DNA of 64,000 nt from Micromonospora echinospora (lineage in GTDB: Bacteria > Actinomycetota > Actinomycetes > Mycobacteriales > Micromonosporaceae). This document shows positions 51,808 to 59,849 of this stretch, piece by piece. The stretch lies in assembly GCF_014203425.1 (NCBI RefSeq), contig NZ_JACHJC010000001.1, positions 6,527,501 through 6,591,500 of the forward strand. Reading direction: 5' to 3'. The position numbers and the translations under genes were made by a program. The notes under the pieces are model-generated. The model saw only the letters and a program-made list of their open reading frames with translations, did not search any database and was not told where the DNA came from. Numbering within the stretch: position 1 is the first letter of the stretch; the number at the start of each line of letters is the position of its first letter.

Positions 51808-52857
51808 TCACATCGTCGCCGTGACCTTCTTCAAGCCGCGCGGCGCGTCCGGGTCCTCGCCCCGGGCCAGGGCCAGAGACAGCGCGAGCCGTTGCAGCGG
51901 CAGGATGTCGAGCAGCGGCGCGTACCGCTCGTCGACCTCGGGCACCGCCATCCGGGTCTCGCCGATCTCGGCGGAGCCGACCACGACCACGTCGGCGCGA
52001 CGCTCGCCGAGGCGGGGCAGGACCTCGCGCATCGACGTACCGCCGGGGCCGGAGCCGACCACGGCGAGCACCGGCACGTCCGGGTCGGTCATGGCGAGCG
52101 GGCCGTGCAGCAGGTCCGCGCCGGAGAAGGCGAGCGCCGGGAGGTACGAGGTCTCCATCAGCTTCAGCGCCGCCTCCCGGGCGGTCGGGTACGCGTAGCC
52201 CCGGCCGGTGGTGACGAGCTGGGCGGCGAACCGGTAGCGCGGCGCGAGCCGGGCCGGGGTGTCGTCGGCGAGTGTCTGCGCGGCCAGCTCGGGCAGGCGG
52301 CTCAGGGCGGCCCGCTCCTCGGCGGGCAGCACGCCGTCGCCGGCGCGTACCCCCTCGACGAGCATGAGCAGCGCGAACAGCTCGGCGGTGTAGGTCTTGG
52401 TGGCGGCGACCGCCCGCTCGTGGCCGGCGGCGATGTCCACGCTCAGCTCGGCGGTCTCGACCAGCGGCGAGCCGGGGTTGTTGGTGACGGCCAGGGTGAG
52501 CGCGCCGGAGGCGCGGGCGACCCGCAGCACCTCGGCGAGGTCGGGTGAGCCACCGCTCTGGCTGACGCCGACGACGAGCGCGTCGGAGAGGTCGGGCCGG
52601 GCGCCGAAGACGGTGATCGCGCTGGGCGAGGCCAGTCCGGCGGGCAGTCCGAGGCGGATCTCGGTCAGGTAGGCCGCGTAGAGCGCGGCGTGGTCGGAGG
52701 TGCCCCGGGCGGTGAACACCACGTGCCGGGGGCGTCGTTGCGCGACGACGGCCGCGACCTCGGCGATCGCCGCGGCGTGCTCGGTGGAGAGCAGGCGCTC
52801 GTAACCGGCCGGCTGCTCGTCGATGTCGGCGGCCATACCGGCCCCTGGACGCGTCAC
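51808..52857 (-). CDS. SIS-domain sugar isomerase/deaminase-like protein
   Basis: A 349-residue protein with two SIS domains like the isomerase half of GlmS or AgaS-type deaminases: FTARGTSDHAALYAAY, VGVSQSGGSPDLAEVL, TNNPGSPLVE, AATKTYTAELFAL and GRGYAYPTAREAALKLMETS. It lacks the glutaminase domain. It should isomerise or deaminate an amino-sugar phosphate in the cytoplasm. GTG 52857 has GGAGG 6 bases upstream. The leader carries three spaced repeats that suggest a DeoR-family regulator, which often controls amino-sugar genes. Confidence 0.85.
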   Translation of the reverse strand: MTRPGAGMAADIDEQPAGYERLLSTEHAAAIAEVAAVVAQRRPRHVVFTARGTSDHAALYAAYLTEIRLGLPAGLASPSAITVFGARPDLSDALVVGVSQSGGSPDLAEVLRVARASGALTLAVTNNPGSPLVETAELSVDIAAGHERAVAATKTYTAELFALLMLVEGVRAGDGVLPAEERAALSRLPELAAQTLADDTPARLAPRYRFAAQLVTTGRGYAYPTAREAALKLMETSYLPALAFSGADLLHGPLAMTDPDVPVLAVVGSGPGGTSMREVLPRLGERRADVVVVGSAEIGETRMAVPEVDERYAPLLDILPLQRLALSLALARGEDPDAPRGLKKVTATM

Positions 52858-52868
52858 TCCAGACCTCC

Positions 52869-52912
52869 TTCTGCGCGTTTCTCGCGCGTTCGATGCTCAG
52901 TCTTGCACGTTT
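52869..52912 (-). promoter_or_regulatory. Three helically phased repeats upstream of the SIS gene
   Basis: On the minus strand AAACGTGCAAGA, GAACGCGCGAGA and AAACGCGCAGAA begin at 52912, 52891 and 52880: spacings of 21 and 11 bases, i.e. two turns and one turn. The pattern resembles DeoR/AgaR-type operators. Confidence 0.45.
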
Positions 52913-53019
52913 GAGAGATACCGAGCAACGCAACGAACAGAAGTGCGCAGTGGATCACCATTCCACGGAAGATCCCCTAGGCTTGCCCGGCTGACCGACC
53001 CGACCGGCGGAAGGACGAC

Positions 53020-54618
53020 GTGCCCGAGGACGACGCCGCGCTCTCGGCGGAGGAGGAACTCGCGCTGGCCCGGCTGGCGCTGGGTGAGGGCGACCTGCGG
53101 CACGCCGCCGACCACATCGCCGCCGCGCTGGTCCGCTCCCCCACGCTGCCCGAGGCGCACGAAGCGCTCGCCCGGCTGAACGCGGCCAGCGGCGGGGACC
53201 TGGACCTGTTCCCGCTCGGTCAGCAGGCGTTCGTCGGCGCCGTGGTGGCCCGCGCGCACCTGCTCGCCGCCGCCGGCCGCCCCGCCGAAGGGCTCGACCT
53301 GCTGGCCGCCGCCACCGGCTACGCGCCCGCCGCGCCATGGGCCGCCGTGCCCTGGGTGACCGCCGCCGACCTGCCGGAACGCCTCGATCCCGAGCGCACG
53401 GCCCGCATCCTCATGCAGGTCTGCGCGGCGGCGCCCGACCCCGCGCCGCGCCGGCTGCGCGAGCCGCTGGAGCCGTACCTCACGCTGGCCCGCAACGCGA
53501 TCACCGTGCATCCGGCCCACCCGCTGCTGCTGGGCGCGGCGTCCGCGCTGGCCCGGCGCCTCGGCGAGGTCACCGTCGCGGTCACCTGGGCCACCCGGGG
53601 GGTACGCGCGGAGCCCACCAAACTCGGCGAGGTGTGGCTCGGGTACGCGTACCGCAGCGCCGGCCGGACCACCGAGGCGCTGGCGGCACTGGAACGCGCT
53701 GTCGCGCTCGACCCCGACGACCTCGCTGTCTACGCGGACATCGCCGGCACGCTCGCCGACCACGGCCGGCTCGACGCGGCGCTGGGCTGGATCGACCGGG
53801 CGCTGGCGAAGGATCCCGCCTTCGACTGCGCCGTGCACACCGCGCACCGGCTGCGCTTCCAGCGCGACGGCGACGTGGACCACCTGGTGGCGCTCGCCGA
53901 CTTCGTCCGGGAGCACCCCGACGACACGCACGAGCACGGCGACCTCGCCGAGTGCTGCCGGGGGCGCCCCTGGCTGGGTCAGGTCACACCGGCCGGTGAC
54001 GAACTCGCGTCCCCCGACGGGCCCGCCCCCTCGGCGGCCGCGGTACGACGGCTCCAGCACCTGGCGCACCCGGCGTGGGCGCACCCCCCGGCCGCGTACG
54101 ACGCCGCCGTCGGGCTGGCCACAGTGGACCTCACCGATCTGCTCGCGCTGCTGGCGTACCCGCCCGAAGCGCCGGCCACCGCGCTGGGCCGGGTACTCGG
54201 CGGGCAGGACCCGGCACTGTGGAAACGCTGCGCGCAGGTCTGGGCCTGCCTCGGCCTGCTGCACCACCGCACCGACGAGCCGTGGGAGTCGTCGACCCGC
54301 CGGCGGGTGCTGCGCGAACTGGCCACCGGTCCCGGCCCGGCCGCCGACGCGGCGCTGTTCGCCCTGGTCACCGCCGCCTGGGTGGACCCGGCCACCCGTG
54401 CCGACGTGGCCGCCGTGGTGGCCGGCCGGCTCACCGAGGTGGCATCCAGCGCCGCCCGGCGTACCCCGGTGGCGGTGTCGCTCGCGTACCTGGCGCGGGC
54501 CACCCCGGCCCTCGACCCGGCCGCCCGTGCCACCGCCGACACGCTCATCGCCGGCGCCGCCGGCGGCCCGCTGCGCCGCCTCTGGCGACGCCTCACAGCC
54601 GTGTTCCGCCGAGGCTGA
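53020..54618 (+). CDS. Tetratricopeptide-repeat protein
   Basis: A 532-residue TPR-rich protein. Repeats are recognisable at the N terminus (LALARLALGEGDLRHAADH, LPEAHEALARLNAASGG) and in the middle (LGYAYRSAGRTTEALAALER, YADIAGTLADHGRLDAALGW). The C-terminal half is an unassigned helical region ending in a basic RRLWRRL tail. There is no signal peptide or TM helix. GTG 53020 has GGAAGGA upstream. Such proteins act as scaffolds; the partner is unknown. Confidence 0.78.
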   Translation: MPEDDAALSAEEELALARLALGEGDLRHAADHIAAALVRSPTLPEAHEALARLNAASGGDLDLFPLGQQAFVGAVVARAHLLAAAGRPAEGLDLLAAATGYAPAAPWAAVPWVTAADLPERLDPERTARILMQVCAAAPDPAPRRLREPLEPYLTLARNAITVHPAHPLLLGAASALARRLGEVTVAVTWATRGVRAEPTKLGEVWLGYAYRSAGRTTEALAALERAVALDPDDLAVYADIAGTLADHGRLDAALGWIDRALAKDPAFDCAVHTAHRLRFQRDGDVDHLVALADFVREHPDDTHEHGDLAECCRGRPWLGQVTPAGDELASPDGPAPSAAAVRRLQHLAHPAWAHPPAAYDAAVGLATVDLTDLLALLAYPPEAPATALGRVLGGQDPALWKRCAQVWACLGLLHHRTDEPWESSTRRRVLRELATGPGPAADAALFALVTAAWVDPATRADVAAVVAGRLTEVASSAARRTPVAVSLAYLARATPALDPAARATADTLIAGAAGGPLRRLWRRLTAVFRRG

Positions 54619-54683
54619 CCGCAGTCGCGTCCGCACTGTCTCCCCGAGGTGGCCCGCCCCGGCCCCCACCACCTCGCCGAGCG

Positions 54684-55203
54684 CCGCCACTCCCCCGAGC
54701 TGGCGCGATCGATTCCCTTCCGACCCAGCCACTTCCCCGAACTGGCGGGCACCGCGCGGCGACCACGACCCCAGGCCCACCCCACACACCAACTCCCAGC
54801 GCCGGAGCCTCGCCACCTCCCCGAAGTGGCGCGATCAACCCACCCCGAACCCCACCACCAGCCCGCACTGGCAGGCACCGGCCACCCGGAGGGGCCCCGC
54901 CGAGCACCCGACCACCCGCAGGCCCGCCACCTCCCCGAAGTGGCGCGATCAACTCACCCTTACCCCACCACTTCCCCGAACTGGCGAGCACCCGGCACGG
55001 GCACACATCCACAGCCCGCCACCTCCCCGAAGTAGCGCGATCACCCCACCTCGGACCCCACCACTTCCCCGAACTGGCGAGCACCCGCCACCGGGCACCG
55101 GGACCACCTCGCCGACCACCCAGACACCCACTGGCCCGCCACCTCCCCGAAATGGCGCGATCAACTCGCCCCGGACCCCACCACTACCTCGAACTGGCGG
55201 GCA
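54684..55203. repeat. Array of five paired hairpin repeats (X-Y units)
   Basis: Unit X (core GCCACCTCCCCGAAGTGGCG, then CGATC) starts at 54684, 54811, 54925, 55017 and 55137. Unit Y (core CCACTTCCCCGAACTGGCG) starts at 54725, 54851, 54964, 55056 and 55176. X to Y offset is 39-41 bases in every pair, while the spacers between pairs differ in length and sequence (pair period 92-127). Both share the palindromic centre TTCCCCGAA. A degenerate pair may precede at about 54633. The related triplet at 34.5 kb has the same 41-42-base step. Confidence 0.85.
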
Positions 55204-55261
55204 GCGGGCGCAAGGCATCCCGGTACCAGGCACCGGGGCGCCTCGCTGGAGTGGATACGCG

Positions 55262-55300
55262 GCGGCCCCGCGTACCCCCGGGGTGGGGGCGCGGGGCCGC
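55262..55300 (-). terminator. Terminator after the MFS gene
   Basis: Stem of 10 bp (55262-55271 with 55291-55300, GCGGCCCCGC) plus an inner 5-bp C/G stem, 10 bases beyond the stop of the exporter gene. Confidence 0.75.
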
Positions 55301-55310
55301 GGCGGGTGCG

Positions 55311-56903
55311 TCAGGCGACCGGGGCCTTGCCGAGCGCGGTCTCGGCCTCGTCCTCCGGGGTGGTGCCGGCCGGCCGCACGTCGTTGGTCGCGCGCAGCGG
55401 CACCTCCTTGATGAACCAGGCAAGCACCGGCACGGCGACGGTGAAGAGGACCGCCCAGAAGAAGACGTGCGAGATGGCGTCGGCGAGGCCACCGAGCACC
55501 GCCTCGCGCACCGTACCGGTGAGCTTCTTGAGGGCCTCCAGGTTCATCGCGCCGCCCTCGCCGCCGCCAGAGCCCGAGAACGCGGGACCGGCCGCCGAGT
55601 CGGCGAGACGGTTGGCGAAGATCGCGCCGAAGAGGGAGACGCCGAACGAGCCGCCGATGGACCGGAAGAACGTGGCGGCGCCGCTGGCCGCGCCGAGGTC
55701 CTTCTGCTCGACGCTGTTCTGCGCGATGAGCATCGAGGTCTGCATCAGGAAGCCCATGCCGACGCCGAGCACGAGCATGTAGAGCGAGGACTGCGCCTTG
55801 CTGGTGTCCACGTCCAGCAGGCTGAGCAGGCCCATCCCGGCGGCCATCACCACGCCGCCGACGATCGGGAAGACGCGGTAGCGACCGGTCCTGGTGATCG
55901 TCCGGCCGACCACCAGCGACACCACGAGCATGCCGAACATCAGCGGGAGCAGCAGCAGGCCGCTGTTCGTGGCCGAGGCGCCCTGGACGGTCTGCTGGTA
56001 GAGCGGCAGGAAGTTCATCGCGCCGAACATGGCGAAGCCGAGCAGGAACCCGATCACCGAGATCAGCGCGAAGTTGCGGTTGGCGAACAGGCTCAGCGGC
56101 AGGATCGGCTCGGGCGCACGCCGCTCGACGAGCGCGAACGCGCCGAGCGCGACCGCCGCGAGCACGGCGAGACCGAGGATCTGCGGCGAGGCCCAGGCGT
56201 ACTCGTTGCCGCCCCAGGTGGTGACCAGCACGATCGCGGTGATGCCCACCGACAGCAGCGCTGCGCCCAGCCAGTCGATCTTGTGCTCGGTGCGGTACTT
56301 CGGCAGGTGCATCGTGGTGGCCAGGACCAGCAGCGCCACCCCGCCCAGCGGCAGGTTGACGTAGAACGCCCAGCGCCAGGAGAGGTGGTCGGTGATGAAG
56401 CCGCCGACGAGCGGCCCCGCGACCATGGCGATGGCCATGATGCCGGCGATCATTCCCTGGTAGCGACCCCGCTCGCGGGGCGGCACCAGGTCGCCGATGA
56501 TCGCCATGACGCCGACCATCAGGCCGCCGGCGCCGAGACCCTGCACGGCGCGGAACGCGATCAGCTCGATCATGCCGTTGTCGCTGCCGCCGAAGACGCC
56601 GGAGCCGGACATGCCGCAGAGCGCCGAGCCGACCAGGAACACGACCACGGCGGTGAGGAAGACCGCCTTGCGTCCGTAGAGGTCGCCGAGCTTGCCCCAG
56701 ATCGGCGTGGAGACCGTCGTGCCCAGCACGTACGCGGTGACCACCCAGGTGAAGTGGTCGGCACCCCCGAACTCGAAGACGATCCGCGGCAGCGCGGTGC
56801 TGACGATCATGTTGTCGAGCATCGCGAGCATCATCGCGATCATCAGGCCGAACAGGACGACGCGGATGTTGGGTCTCGCGGCGACCTGGGCTTGTTGACT
56901 CAT
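55311..56903 (-). CDS. MFS multidrug exporter, DHA2 (EmrB/QacA) family
   Basis: A 530-residue 14-TM major facilitator. Motif D1-like LDNMIVSTALPRI in TM1, motif A GKLGDLYGRKAVFL, motif C-like region GPLVGGFITDHLSWRWAFYVNLP (antiporter signature) and a cytoplasmic acidic tail. It exports drugs or antibiotics in exchange for protons. ATG 56903 has GGGGGAG upstream. It is divergent from a TetR gene with palindromes between them, the standard arrangement for inducible efflux. Confidence 0.93.
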   Translation of the reverse strand: MSQQAQVAARPNIRVVLFGLMIAMMLAMLDNMIVSTALPRIVFEFGGADHFTWVVTAYVLGTTVSTPIWGKLGDLYGRKAVFLTAVVVFLVGSALCGMSGSGVFGGSDNGMIELIAFRAVQGLGAGGLMVGVMAIIGDLVPPRERGRYQGMIAGIMAIAMVAGPLVGGFITDHLSWRWAFYVNLPLGGVALLVLATTMHLPKYRTEHKIDWLGAALLSVGITAIVLVTTWGGNEYAWASPQILGLAVLAAVALGAFALVERRAPEPILPLSLFANRNFALISVIGFLLGFAMFGAMNFLPLYQQTVQGASATNSGLLLLPLMFGMLVVSLVVGRTITRTGRYRVFPIVGGVVMAAGMGLLSLLDVDTSKAQSSLYMLVLGVGMGFLMQTSMLIAQNSVEQKDLGAASGAATFFRSIGGSFGVSLFGAIFANRLADSAAGPAFSGSGGGEGGAMNLEALKKLTGTVREAVLGGLADAISHVFFWAVLFTVAVPVLAWFIKEVPLRATNDVRPAGTTPEDEAETALGKAPVA

Positions 56904-56920
56904 CGGTAGGCTCCCCCGCA

Positions 56921-56932
56921 GATCATGTGATC
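56921..56932. promoter_or_regulatory. Palindrome near the MFS start
   Basis: GATCATGTGATC, perfect 5-base arms around TG, 18 bases upstream of the exporter ATG; possible second regulator site. Confidence 0.4.
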
Positions 56933-56946
56933 AACTTACTTGCCGC

Positions 56947-56970
56947 CCGGCTAGTTGACTTACTAGCCGG
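56947..56970. promoter_or_regulatory. TetR-type operator between exporter and regulator
   Basis: CCGGCTAGT and ACTAGCCGG, perfect 9-base arms with a 6-base centre. CTTAC/GTAAG pairs extend it outward imperfectly. Central in the divergent promoter region. Confidence 0.6.
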
Positions 56971-57022
56971 ACGGTAAGCTGAGGACGGTCGGACGTCAAG
57001 CGGATTGGAAGGAAGTCGGCTG

Positions 57023-57619
57023 GTGAGGGAGACCACAGGAGGCACGCGGCAGCGCATCCAGGCCGTCGCCTTGGAACTCTTCACCGAGCATGGCTACGAG
57101 AAGACCTCGCTGCGGGAGATCGCCGAGCGTCTCGGGGTCACCAAGGCGGCGCTCTACTACCACTTCAAGAGCAAGGACGAGATCGTCACCAGCCTGGTCG
57201 ACGACCGGCTGCGCCGGATGGACGAGCTGATCGCCTGGGCCGCCGACCAGCCGCCCACCCTCGCGACCCGGCGCACCCTGCTCGGCCGGTACGCCGACAG
57301 CATGTTCGCCGGCGACCTGCCCCAGGTGATGCGCTTCTTCGAGCAGAACCAGACGGTGCTCAAGAGCCTGGTCGCCGGCCAGCAGATGCGGGACCGGATG
57401 ATGCGGCTGGCCCACGAGCTGTGCCGGGGCGACGACTCGCCGGCCGCCCAGCTCCGCGCCGCGCTGACGCTGTTCGCGGTGCACAGCAGCTGGTTCGCGG
57501 TCCGGGCGCCCGGCATCACCGACGACGAGCGGAAGCGGATCGCGCTCGAGGTCGCCGACGAGCTGCTCGCGAAGATCGGCGAAACCGGATCGGACGGCGG
57601 GGCCGGGCCGGCGGCCTGA
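57023..57619 (+). CDS. TetR-family repressor of the MFS exporter
   Basis: A 198-residue TetR protein. HTH: RIQAVALELFTEHGYEKTSLREIAERLGVTKAALYYHFKSKDEI, split here by position about 10-55. The C-terminal ligand/dimer domain is helical with AVHSSWFAV. GTG 57023 is chosen since GGAAG lies 7 bases upstream; TTG 57005 is the extreme start. Divergent placement and the operator palindrome imply control of the exporter. Confidence 0.9.
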   Translation: MRETTGGTRQRIQAVALELFTEHGYEKTSLREIAERLGVTKAALYYHFKSKDEIVTSLVDDRLRRMDELIAWAADQPPTLATRRTLLGRYADSMFAGDLPQVMRFFEQNQTVLKSLVAGQQMRDRMMRLAHELCRGDDSPAAQLRAALTLFAVHSSWFAVRAPGITDDERKRIALEVADELLAKIGETGSDGGAGPAA

Positions 57620-57631
57620 GCCGCGCCCGGC

Positions 57632-58144
57632 TCAGCGCGCCGCGGTCAGGTCCAGCCGCAGACCGAGCAGATCGATGCCGGGCAGCGGCGACCAGTCCTT
57701 CTCCGGCAGCCGGACGAAACCGAGCCGGTCGTAGAGGCGATGCGCGTTCGCCGCCTTCCCGGCGCGTACGCAGATCACCACCGCCGTGCAGCCCAGCTCC
57801 GCCGCGCGCGCCACGCACGCGGCCGCGAGCGCGGCGCCCGCTCCACGGCCCTGCGCGGCCGGATCCACCGCGAGCATCCGGAACTCGGCCTCGCCGGGAC
57901 CGGCGAGTTCGGCGTACGGCGTGCCGGGCAGCACGAACGTCACCGCGCCGAGCACCTGGCCGGTGGTGTCGTCGACGGCCACCAGCACCTCGCCGGTCCG
58001 GGCGCGGGTGGCCACGTCGGCGAGCACCGGCGCGTACCCGCTCTCGTCCTTGAGCTGGCCGTCCGCCTCGTACGCGGCGACCGTCAGCCGCGCCACGGCG
58101 GGGAAGTCCGCCGGCTCGGCGCGGCGCACCAGCAGGGCGGTCAA
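57632..58144 (-). CDS. GNAT-family N-acetyltransferase
   Basis: A 170-residue acetyltransferase: VRRAEPADFPAVARLTV, core FRMLAVDPAAQGRGAGAALAAACV (acetyl-CoA loop Q-x2-G-x-G), and HRLYDRLGFVR at the end. Start is TTG 58144, which overlaps the stop of the biotinyl-domain gene (TTGA) and has GGAG 5 bases upstream, so the two are coupled. Substrate unknown. Confidence 0.85.
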   Translation of the reverse strand: MTALLVRRAEPADFPAVARLTVAAYEADGQLKDESGYAPVLADVATRARTGEVLVAVDDTTGQVLGAVTFVLPGTPYAELAGPGEAEFRMLAVDPAAQGRGAGAALAAACVARAAELGCTAVVICVRAGKAANAHRLYDRLGFVRLPEKDWSPLPGIDLLGLRLDLTAAR

Positions 58145-58356
58145 CCGATCTCCGCGATCAGGTCGCCGTCCTGCACCACGTCACCCTCGTTGACGGCGAG
58201 CTTCTGCACCACGCCGTCGGACTCGGCGACCACCGGGATCTCCATCTTCATCGACTCCAGGATGACAAGCGTGTCGCCCTCGGACACGGTGTCGCCGGCC
58301 GACACCACGACCTTCCAGACGTTCGCCACCATCTCGGCCCGGATCTCCTCGGCCAT
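58141..58356 (-). CDS. Biotin/lipoyl attachment-domain protein
   Basis: A 71-residue stand-alone biotinyl domain. The ESMKMEIPV motif has the Lys that biotin protein ligase modifies. V-x-A-G-D-x-V-x-E-G-D and NEGDVVQDGDLIAEI frame the beta-barrel. It would serve as the carboxyl carrier of an acyl-CoA carboxylase whose other subunits are not nearby. ATG 58356 has GGAGGG 7 bases upstream. Lies next to the sigR-rsrA locus, as in other actinobacteria. Confidence 0.9.
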   Translation of the reverse strand: MAEEIRAEMVANVWKVVVSAGDTVSEGDTLVILESMKMEIPVVAESDGVVQKLAVNEGDVVQDGDLIAEIG

Positions 58357-58592
58357 GTCCCGGCCCTCCCTCTCCCCGACAGCTCCCCGACAGTCCTGCG
58401 AACGGTATCCAATCATGACGCCGGTCACGCCGGACCGCGCACCACCGGCACACGATCCGCCCCACCGCGCTCGGGCGGGCGGCGGCGGCACTAGCATCGT
58501 GCGGGTCGGCCACCGGCGAGCCCGGGAGCCACACCGCGACCTCCGCCGCGCTCACCCGCGGACGGAACCGTGAACGCACAAGGAGGCAGAGC

Positions 58593-58667
58593 ATGGCGAA
58601 GAAGGCCCGTAAGAAGAAGGCCCGTAAGAAGAGCAACGCCAACCACGGCAAGCGCCCCAACTCCTGA
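58593..58667 (+). CDS. Ribosomal protein bL37 (24 residues)
   Basis: A very short, highly basic protein: MAKKARKKKARKK followed by the conserved ANHGKRPN C terminus. This matches bL37, the small 50S subunit protein first seen in mycobacterial ribosome structures and found in actinobacteria. ATG 58593 has AGGAGG 6 bases upstream. A strong terminator follows at 58702-58741, so it is a monocistronic unit. Confidence 0.9.
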   Translation: MAKKARKKKARKKSNANHGKRPNS

Positions 58668-58701
58668 TCATCGGGATCAGCGCGGCACCTGCCGGAAACG
58701 C

Positions 58702-58741
58702 GGAACGGCCCGGGTCCGATCATTCGGACCCGGGCCGTTCC
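58702..58741. terminator. Bidirectional terminator between bL37 and rsrA
   Basis: A perfect 18-bp stem (58702-58719 with 58724-58741) with a 4-base loop TCAT. It lies 9 bases from the rsrA stop, so it ends both transcripts. Confidence 0.9.
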
Positions 58742-58749
58742 GTCGCTTG

Positions 58750-59043
58750 TCAGTCGGCCAGTTCGCGGAACTCGGTGGTCTCGAAGACCACCAGCTCCGT
58801 CAGCCGCAGGCGCAGCCGCTCGCGCAGCTTCTCCGGCGCCGCCTCGTTGCCGCAGCAGCGGGCCACGAGCGCCTTGACCTCCTGCTCGATGCCGTACTCG
58901 CGCAGGCACGGCCCGCACTCGTCCAGGTGGTGCCGGATCAGCACCCGGCGCTCCTCGCCGCACTCCAGGTCGAGGTAGAGGTAGACCTCGGCGAGCACCT
59001 CGCGGCAGTCCGTCTCGTGCGGTTGTCCACAGCTCACGGTCAC
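58750..59043 (-). CDS. rsrA: Mycothiol-system anti-sigma-R factor (RsrA)
   Basis: A 97-residue zinc-binding anti-sigma factor. H-x3-C-x2-C (HLDECGPC) with upstream Cys in SCGQ and ETDC form the redox-sensitive zinc site: disulfide formation releases sigma-R. GTG 59043 overlaps the sigR stop (GTGA), coupling synthesis of the pair. Confidence 0.94.
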   Translation of the reverse strand: MTVSCGQPHETDCREVLAEVYLYLDLECGEERRVLIRHHLDECGPCLREYGIEQEVKALVARCCGNEAAPEKLRERLRLRLTELVVFETTEFRELAD

Positions 59044-59663
59044 ACCTCCCGGCTGGCGGCGGCGGTCGAACCCTTCTTCGACGAGGCGGCGCTGAAACCG
59101 CGCTCCGCCGCGTACTGCTCGAGCAGCTTCCGCAGATTACGTCGGCCACGGTGCAGGCGGGACATCACGGTGCCGATCGGCGTGCCCATGATGTCGGCGA
59201 CCTCTTTGTAGGAGAAGCCCTCGACGTCGGTCAGGTAGACGGCCATGCGGAACTCCTCCGGCAACTGCTGGAGGGCCTCCTTGACGTCGCTGTCCGGCAG
59301 CCGGTCGAGCGCCTCCGTCTCGGCCGAGCGTAGGCCGCTGGACGTGTGCGACTCGGCCTCGGCGAGCTGCCAGTCGGTGATCTCCTCGGTCGGCGCCTGG
59401 ATGGGCTGGCGCTGCCGCTTGCGGTAGGTGTTGATGTAGGTGTTGGTCAGGATCCGGTAGAGCCAGGCCTTCAGGTTCGTGCCCTGCTCGAACTGGTGGA
59501 AGGCGGCGTACGCCTTCAGGTACGTCTCCTGAACCAGGTCCTCCGCGTCGGCCGGGTTGCGGGTCATCCGCAGACCGGCGGCGTAGAGCTGGTCGACGAA
59601 GGGCATCGCGTCCCGCTCGAAGCGGGCCCTGCGCTCGTCCGTCTTTTCGGTGGTCAACCGCAC
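59040..59663 (-). CDS. sigR: ECF sigma factor SigR (short form)
   Basis: A 207-residue ECF sigma factor controlling thiol-oxidative stress genes. Region 2 ([31 protein letters not shown]) and region 4 ([45 protein letters not shown]) are intact, read here in two blocks. Short-form start GTG 59663 or TTG 59657 follows an AGGGG site. The frame continues upstream to GTG 59849, which has its own AGGGGGG site and a sigma-R-type promoter, so a 269-residue sigma-R' isoform is also likely. Followed by coupled rsrA. Confidence 0.93.
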   Translation of the reverse strand: MRLTTEKTDERRARFERDAMPFVDQLYAAGLRMTRNPADAEDLVQETYLKAYAAFHQFEQGTNLKAWLYRILTNTYINTYRKRQRQPIQAPTEEITDWQLAEAESHTSSGLRSAETEALDRLPDSDVKEALQQLPEEFRMAVYLTDVEGFSYKEVADIMGTPIGTVMSRLHRGRRNLRKLLEQYAAERGFSAASSKKGSTAAASREV

Positions 59664-59849
59664 ATCCCCTCGCGTCGGATGCTTTCCCGCCGAGGATACG
59701 CGTACCCACATTCCGGCAGATTCACTTCCGGAGTCTGTGCCGGTGCTCACGACCGACGCCGCCGCGGGCCACTCCGGCGCGCCGAGCAGCCGCCTGAGCT
59801 GCCGCTCGTCCTGTTCGTCCCGTTCCCGGCTCCGTGTCTGGGTCGACAC
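59664..59849 (-). other. In-frame N-terminal extension of SigR (sigma-R' isoform)
   Basis: 62 codons without a stop link GTG 59849 to the short SigR start. GTG 59849 has AGGGGGG about 7 bases upstream. In Streptomyces coelicolor an analogous unstable long form, made from the sigma-R-dependent promoter, gives negative feedback. The extension is polar and charged ([12 protein letters not shown]). Confidence 0.6.

Larger units (their letters stand above)
54619..55310. other. 692-base non-coding region holding a hairpin-repeat array
   Basis: Apart from the array at 54684-55203 and the terminator at 55262-55300 I find nothing. Reading frames crossing it are low-complexity Pro/Thr/His-rich and lack start signals. 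Confidence 0.7.

Noticed and set aside
54684..55203. CRISPR array
   Set aside because: Repeats diverge from one another, alternate between two types, the period varies from 92 to 127 bases, and no cas genes are near.
54075..56909. Very long plus-strand open frame across the repeat array and the exporter gene
   Set aside because: It is antisense to the exporter, low in complexity, and overlaps the TPR gene in another frame; a GC-rich shadow.
59690..59714. Second GGAAT as a sigma-R promoter close to the short SigR start
   Set aside because: The -10 position reads GGC or TCC instead of GTT, unlike the site at 59895-59921.
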